Of a stretch of DNA of 64,000 bases, positions 58,229 through 64,000 are shown piece after piece. The notes under the pieces were generated by a model. The model was not told the DNA's origin, did no database searches, and worked only from the letters and a program-made list of their open reading frames with translations. This DNA is from Liolophura sinensis (lineage: Eukaryota; Mollusca; Polyplacophora; Chitonida; Chitonidae). The stretch lies in contig NC_088300.1 in the NCBI RefSeq assembly GCF_032854445.1, forward strand, positions 32,467,608 to 32,531,607. Direction: 5' to 3'. Position numbers and translations under genes: made by a program. Position 1 is the stretch's first letter. Every line of letters begins with the position of its first letter.

Positions 58229-60730
58229 TTAAAGTTAAAGTCACAGTGATGTGAGCTTTGACAGGTTGCGGTACACTTCTTAGAAACCACATGAAAAAGC
58301 ATCTTGATGTTTGTAATACAGGTCATACAATGTGAAAAGGTTTGTGCAGAGTGCAGTATGTGTCACAAGAGTTTAAGAGACATTTTACAAAGGCTTGACC
58401 CGCCTATGGAAAAAAAGTAAATTTTATGTAGTACATGTAATAAGAGTTTCTTTCTTTCTTTGATTGGTATTTTATGCTAAACTCAAGAATATTTAACTTA
58501 TACGACTTATACAAATTTATACGAAAATTCCACCAAAAATGGAGGAAACATCAGAAAAAAGATGTCAGGATATTTCTCTCTCTTTTTTTTTTTTTGCCTT
58601 TCATGTAGCATTCAAGGAGGTTATAATCTCCACTGCCCATAGGCAATATTCTTGTAGCAAGTTATAACTATATTTCACTTATGACAGTATGACAGTCTCT
58701 TATCTGCTACTGGCATCAAAACAAGCACTATCATACAAAAATCACAAGTTTTATTAACCTGTGTTACGGAAAATGCAAGTTTTTATCACTGTACATGTGA
58801 TCAGCTGTTGCAGTACAATCCCTCAGCCTGAGGCATCACATGTTTATTTCTATGTTCTTACATACAAAACTACTTGAGGGTGATCAAACACATGTACCAT
58901 GGATAGAATAGCACATTAAAAACAAAGCACAAAACATGCCTCTAGGTGCATAACAGTTCTTACTATTAAACATATGCGAATTGTATCATTAAAAAAAAAA
59001 ACCGAAATCACGATATTTCTCTTCCTGTGTAGAGGGTTTTGTGTGTCGCTGTGCAATCAGGTCTCTCAAATGAAAATTCATGTCCCGTGTTAAATTATAT
59101 ACCTATGAGGCCTGTTAGAAGATAGTTTGTCAAAAAAACCGCTAGAGTGAGATTAAGAGCAGTTTAGTCAGAGCTAAATAGTATGAAAGATAGCAAAATG
59201 TAGGAGTTCTATTCACAGTAAAAAACAAATTTTAGAGCCAAATGTAATTAACATCATTTTTTGTCAAGTTAAATTGGGGAAATATACACAGCAGTATCCC
59301 TTGTTCACCTTCAGAAATCTCTACATAAACTGATGAAATTTTTATCACTTATATTAAAGTGAAATATCAAGACATAATGTGATGTAAAATTGGTTATTAC
59401 ATTTCTTTTATTTACCACAACTATGTACAGCAAGTTTTCATCTAAATTCACATTATCAAATTGTCAAATAAGTATTAAACAGAATATTGCACATCAAATT
59501 TTGTTCCTAGCTGTGAAGCTGAACAACATAACACACTGGAAGTGTTGTGCCTGTACTGTGTGTGAACTTTCACCTCTCACGTGAACAATGTTTGTATTAT
59601 TCAAATTTCACAGTGCAATCTGTTTGATCAATAGTAGAACAGAAGCCCAGTGTTATTTTGGATGTGAGCAGTTGTCCATATGTTTCTTCACGCAGGCCAG
59701 AGATGTCGCCATTCCAATTCAACTCATGATACTCACAAAAATAATATTTCCCTCCATTACTCTATTCACCATGGACACTAATACTATCCGTCCTATTTTT
59801 TTTGTAAGGATCATGTCCTAATTTTGTTCAAGTGTTTAATCAGACTCTTGGTTGGTCATTCCCCACCACTGACTCACCCCATACGTAAACATTACACTGG
59901 TCAGGTACAATGAACAGTCGTGAGAGAGAGACCTAGAGGAAATTTAAACATCAGGAATACCAATATTACCCTGGTTATTGAATCAAAATAATCCCTTTAT
60001 TAATCAAATATGTACCTGCTTAGATGAAAAGATACATAGTTTGAATGTTTGTTTTTCTAGGTGCAACACGGATGTCTATTACACAGTGTGTCTGTCTGTC
60101 TGTCACTGTGTCTGTGACTGTCAGTCAGTCAATCGGCTAGTCAAATTTTTGACATCCTATCTGGTAAAACATGGCCGACCACTTAACGAGGGGCCCAACT
60201 ACATTCATCTAAACCATTCTACAACTGTGATAATCTCTCATTTTCACTAGAAGACAAAGGATAGAGTGCCACCTACAAGTCCTTAGTGTCAGTATTTATA
60301 TGTAAAATAAGTTAGTACCTTTTTTGATCTTGTCATAAAGTTGTAATGATAGTGAAATGACTTGCTTAATCAGAACTTGATCTATTCCACACCAAAAACC
60401 AGAAGCAAATTTATATATCTGAATGTATATCAGAAAGCTTGAACATGTTTTCACCTGCTTTTTGGTGGCTTTGGTTAAAATTATTTCATCTATTTATTTC
60501 ACTGGTTCTTCATTGGACACAAACATGACAATGGAAACACTTTCAATCCTTTCTCTATTAGAAATGGTAATCCAGATTGATAAAAACCTAAAGACTAACT
60601 TTGTAAACACAGGCCCAGTTAAGGTGCAGAAATGAAGTTGGGTTAAGCACAGAAACGAAAAAAAAAATAAAAAATAAATAAATACACAGAACATTTTCTG
60701 CTGCAGCCATACAGTGATGGGGGGTCTTAC

Positions 60731-60898
60731 CTTTGACCTAAGGAACACCAGGCATCTGTTCACGTTCTCCACTTTCTGTACCCTCAATATGCCTTTGTTT
60801 GGTTTGCCCAAATGTTCTCCAGATATGATTTCTAACAGTTTCATGAGCAGTTTCCCATCAGCCAAGTCACGGAATAAGTCCTTGATTTCCAGTCGAGC
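60731..60898 (-). CDS. SPTBN5: Spectrin exon 1 (CH1), second allelic copy
   Basis: 56 codons, phase 0 to 0, starting ARLEIKDLF and ending CLVFLRSK. It carries the CH1 core with LADGKLLMKLLEIISGE, the actin-binding helix region of beta-spectrins. It differs from the 48275-48442 copy by two synonymous changes. Residues before this point (the usual start of CH1) are not found in the 3.1 kb to the right, so at least one upstream coding exon lies outside the window. Confidence 0.9.
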
Positions 60899-61453
60899 CT
60901 AAAAAAAACAGATATACAAATCGTGAAAGTGTTGTACAATTATCAAATTAATTGTAGCTTAGATGTTTCATCATCCAACTGGAATATTAATAAAGAAATA
61001 AAATCCATCAATCACCGTTCATAAAATAAAATATGTCATAACACTGATATTAGTAAATAAATGTACACATCCCGATACTCACAGAAAAAAAAATTAACAA
61101 TTATTAAAAAAGGCTTTCTCAAAAATTGTCTGGGACATTTCTTCGTGTCTATGCATGTCTAATCACAACTTTGTCCGCTCTGTCTAAAATGCACAAGATG
61201 TATGGCTGGTCTTTGCTAAGTTCTGGATCAGGCAGAAGTATCAATTGATGAGGGCAGATATATCCTGTATACATGTAAACACAGAACATGTAAACAAAAT
61301 GGACGGGAGAATCCCCTGTATTATTTCTTAGCATCTCTAATCTCAGCCCAGGTCTAATTTATACCTGGCCAATCAAACGTTTGTATTTTTACCTCCAAAA
61401 CATAAAGACAAACTGAAACATTCTGACTTCACAGACAAGTTACAAATGTAAGT

Positions 61454-61672
61454 TACTATAAATTGTCAGACTTTTCTACCTCTGAAACACTTTATTTAGT
61501 GGAATTTATACATGCCAATTACTATGAATTTGACTCAAAAGTCATTTAATTGTGCCACAAATGATGCAAGCTTCAGAAAATTGTGCATATTATTTCACTA
61601 AACCCCCATAGTGCTCTCAAAATGTTTCAAAATATTGGTTGCAGAGGTTGTAGAAAACGTTGAAGAATTAGG
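61454..61672. mobile_element. MITE-like family C copy, reversed
   Basis: Read on the minus strand it follows the family order: ATTCTTCAACG, CAACCTCTGCAACCAATATT, TGCACAATTTTCTGAAGCTT, then AAATTCCACTAAATAAAGTG. Confidence 0.65.
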
Positions 61673-62371
61673 GAGCCAGTATTTAATGTTTTCAATCTGA
61701 CAATGCAAAATCATGATGTCAAATGTATAGGTTTTTAGGCCTATATCTCATCGATTGTCCTTTGCCCAGGAAGTGGTGGAAGTCAGATTTCAACACTAAA
61801 CTATACTGATTAAAGCAAGCCTTTTTAATTCAAAAACACTGCTTTTTGTTGTAGTTTTGTGTTTTCATAAGACATAATGCATTAATTGTAGTCTAAACAC
61901 CATGTGAGTAGCCCTTTGAGAGTTTTAAAAGCACAGGTAAGTCAGGTTAGAAGTTAGATTCAGAGACGTGTTCTCAGTTGAGGTGTCACAACCTCCCTCC
62001 CCAGGTGTCATTCAGGTAACAGGTCGTTAGCTTCCACACGTACACAGATCTAAGGACGGGCGATGATAACAAAAGCTTTCACAATGGCCTATTAATCACT
62101 GTCGGCAGTTTGACAAGCCTGACTAAAGCTCATTTCCTTCAGGTTAGCATCCCTCCCTCTCATCTCCTCAGACAGTTAAGATTTGGCAGTCAGCAGATAA
62201 GCTTCTCGGCCTACCGCTAATCCCAGATTAGGTAACCCGCAAGGTATTTATGTTCTCTCTTCAGAGGGATTTACCTGATAATGGGCTAAAAAACAAATCC
62301 AGTAGGAAATAGAGATTTTATCTGAACTGTACAGACTCAGAGTTTAATACTAAGCTCAAATACATCTAACA

Positions 62372-62530
62372 TTTGATTTATTTGGTTGGTGATTTACGCT
62401 ATACTCAAGAGTATTTCACTTATAAAACAGTGGCTGGCATTATGGTGTGAGGAAACTGAGCAGAGCATGGGGGGAAAAACCCACGACCATTTGCAGGTGG
62501 CTGGCAGACCTTCCCACGTAAGGCCGGGGA
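62372..62530 (-). mobile_element. SINE family A, 3-prime part
   Basis: TTGATTTATTTGGTTGGTGA, CTGGCATTATGGTGTGAGGA, CAGACCTTCCCACGTAAGGC; no head. Confidence 0.75.
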
Positions 62531-63611
62531 AAATATATGTAACAGTATAAGCTTCTTCCTTCAAACTGTAAGAATTGTGAACTTGAAAACAAGACAGATA
62601 AAAATACACTGAGCTGAAGTTTTATTAGTGTTAACCCATGGAACATGTACTTGCATGAATGACAAATTTTCACAACTGTACTCAACCCTTGTCCCTTTCA
62701 TCCCCTCCCCCCCGCTCCCCCCACTTACTCTCTTTGTTAAACATCACTAAAACACTTACACCTCACGCATGATTTGCTATGCAATCTGGTCAAATGCTTA
62801 TAAAGTCAGAATGTCTTAAAACAAGAATATGTTCTCGTTAATTTGTTAATAAATGTGTAGGAGTGGATAAAAACAATTCAGCACTGGGAGTGTTCTGATC
62901 GAAAAAGGGAAAGGCAGTCATCATGAGGAAAAATAATTTGCCGCATTTAGTGATGGTAAACCTCAAACAAAATTCTCATTTAAAAATCTACAAAAAGTAT
63001 TCAAAGGTTTCTAATCCATCTTCTTTTGATATCTGTAGTTATATTTATATAAGATTCTTGTTCGATTTTGCAACAGTGTAAATTAAATTGCAGAACTGAT
63101 TTTATGCAAATATTTTTCTTATAAAAAAAGCTGTTAACATGTTTAATATATCTTAAATTGACCAGTACAGGTTTCACTCAGAAATATCTGAACTGATAAG
63201 AATCATGAACAGTTTTAATGAAATTCCTTGTTTTGTTTTTTTTTTAATATTATTTTTAGGGGGGGGGGGACTATATCAGAGAGCAGGTACATGTAGCTCA
63301 AAGCCCACAAATGGCCATGTTTTGCCCAGGTACATGATCTTGGCCTGCTTTTTGTTATGTTGTTGTTGTGCCTAGTGTATATCAGATCTGCTAGTGACAG
63401 GGCCAGGACTAGCTCTATTTCTCTGCCACTGGGTCAGGCCAAGGAAGGAATGTCAATATTTGTGGAGAAAACAACATCTCTGTTGATTCTTCATTCCCTG
63501 TGTAGCTGCTGCTAACACATGGCAAACAGTACAGCGGCAGGCTCTCGTCACTCTTCCATAGCAAGTCAACTTAATGCCAACAGGAAAAGAGAAAACTATA
63601 GAACCCCATGA

Positions 63612-63863
63612 GGTCATGTGAAAGATTGAGCTCTGGGGTGATGGATATGAATTAACAGGGTTCTACAATATCACTCAGTGATTAATCAATGGTTATTTAA
63701 CATCATATGCAAGAATTTTTCAATTACACGGTGATGGGGTCATGTGAAAGATTGAGCTCTGGGGTGATGGATATGAATTAACAGGGTTCTACAATATCAC
63801 TCAGTGATTAATCAATGGTTATTTAACATCATATGCAAGAATTTTTCAATTACACGGTGATGG
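63612..63863. repeat. 126-bp perfect tandem duplication
   Basis: 63612-63737 and 63738-63863 match base for base as far as I can read, beginning GGTCATGTGAAAGATTGAGC. The unit ends within a decayed SINE-like stretch (GCAAGAATTTTTCAATTACA). Confidence 0.9.
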
Positions 63864-64000
63864 TGTGGTCATTTTTACCGGTGGAGGGAACTGAAGAGCC
63901 CACAGGCTGAATAAACCACTGAACTTTGGCAAATTAATTATGAGCCTTCCTGCATGACGTGTAGATTGGCACCACTGTTTTCTTGGAAGATAAGAGCTCT

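Larger units (their letters stand above)
53966..60730. other. Intron between spectrin exons 1 and 2, second copy
   Basis: 6.8 kb, no gene recognised; same order of repeats as 42038-48274. Extra length comes mainly from the two VNTRs and a segment of about 105 bp near 58925-59030 missing from the first copy. Confidence 0.7.
886..60898 (-). other. SPTBN5: Beta-heavy spectrin gene span (partial at both ends)
   Basis: Gene-level entry for the exons below, transcribed right to left. Twenty-five exons with GT-AG borders join in phase into 1,080 open codons: CH1 (last part) and CH2, spectrin repeats 1-4, repeat 5 split by acidic linker-SH3-basic linker, repeat 6 and the start of repeat 7. In known families an SH3 inside repeat 5 plus N-terminal CH domains is specific to beta-heavy spectrin (Drosophila karst, vertebrate beta-V); alpha-spectrin has an SH3 in another repeat but no N-terminal CH pair, and ordinary beta chains lack an SH3. 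Family members are roughly 3,700-4,100 residues, so about a quarter is here. The first nine exons occur twice because of an apparent assembly fault around the 200-N gap; the 36999-48575 copy is intact and contiguous with the rest. The protein is a cytoplasmic actin crosslinker pairing with alpha-spectrin under the membrane. Confidence 0.93.
48776..61030. repeat. Block present twice, second copy (contig start)
   Basis: 12,255 bp aligned end to end with 36999-48575, differing by scattered substitutions, a SINE, VNTR length and indels. Unique sequence resumes at about 61031. Confidence 0.93.
60899..64000. other. Sequence upstream of exon 1 (intron or 5-prime flank)
   Basis: I searched the minus strand for the missing start of CH1 and found nothing convincing. 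Contains a family-C MITE (61454), a SINE A fragment (62372), poly-G at about 63261-63269 and a tandem duplication (63612). Confidence 0.6.

Noticed and set aside
57937-58326. 129-residue repeat protein on the minus strand
   Set aside because: It is a product of the 60-bp VNTR; the other allele with two units has no equivalent frame.
36999-61030. A genuine tandem duplication giving a spectrin with two actin-binding domains
   Set aside because: Block limits coincide with the edges of a placeholder gap, differences look allelic, and one copy has homopolymer frameshifts; unmerged haplotypes explain all of this more simply.

Overview
The window is eukaryotic: coding sequence sits in short GT-AG exons inside long AT-rich introns, with tRNA-derived SINEs, foldback elements and minisatellites. 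Gene families and repeat types point to a lophotrochozoan animal, most likely a mollusc or brachiopod; the species cannot be fixed from sequence alone.

The main content is one gene on the minus strand, a beta-heavy (beta-V, karst/SPTBN5-type) spectrin. I could place 25 exons, each with consensus splice sites and compatible phases. Together they give 1,080 open codons. In order they encode most of calponin-homology domain 1 (CH1), CH2, spectrin repeats 1-4, repeat 5 interrupted by an SH3 domain, repeat 6 and the start of repeat 7. The first coding exon(s) lie beyond the right edge and the remaining repeats and C-terminus beyond the left edge. An SH3 inside repeat 5 of a CH-CH-spectrin protein identifies the beta-heavy class.

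Layout: 1-11 kb holds exons for repeats 7 to 5 and the second half of the SH3. 11.2-29.8 kb is a single 18.7 kb intron splitting the SH3; it contains an intronless rhodopsin-family GPCR on the opposite strand (15635-16699), a 42-bp minisatellite, a 48-bp-arm foldback and several SINE/MITE copies. 29.8-37 kb holds exons for the first half of the SH3 through repeat 2. 37-61 kb carries the nine exons for CH1, CH2 and repeat 1 twice, as two near-identical blocks (36999-48575 and 48776-61030) on either side of a run of exactly 200 N. The block limits coincide with the gap edges, and exon differences are 13 synonymous to 1 replacement. This is best read as two alleles of one locus left unmerged at a contig join, not a real duplication. 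The two alleles differ by a SINE, by VNTR copy number and by small indels. 61-64 kb is intronic or 5-prime flanking sequence with repeats and a fresh 126-bp tandem duplication.

Beta-heavy spectrin crosslinks actin beneath the apical membrane of epithelia as a tetramer with alpha-spectrin. The GPCR is a separate gene in its intron and no functional link is implied. I found no convincing transposase, reverse transcriptase or new multi-gene system. The most noteworthy items are the allelic mis-assembly, a candidate 22-residue cassette exon, charged linkers flanking the SH3, and several uncharacterised short mobile-element families.
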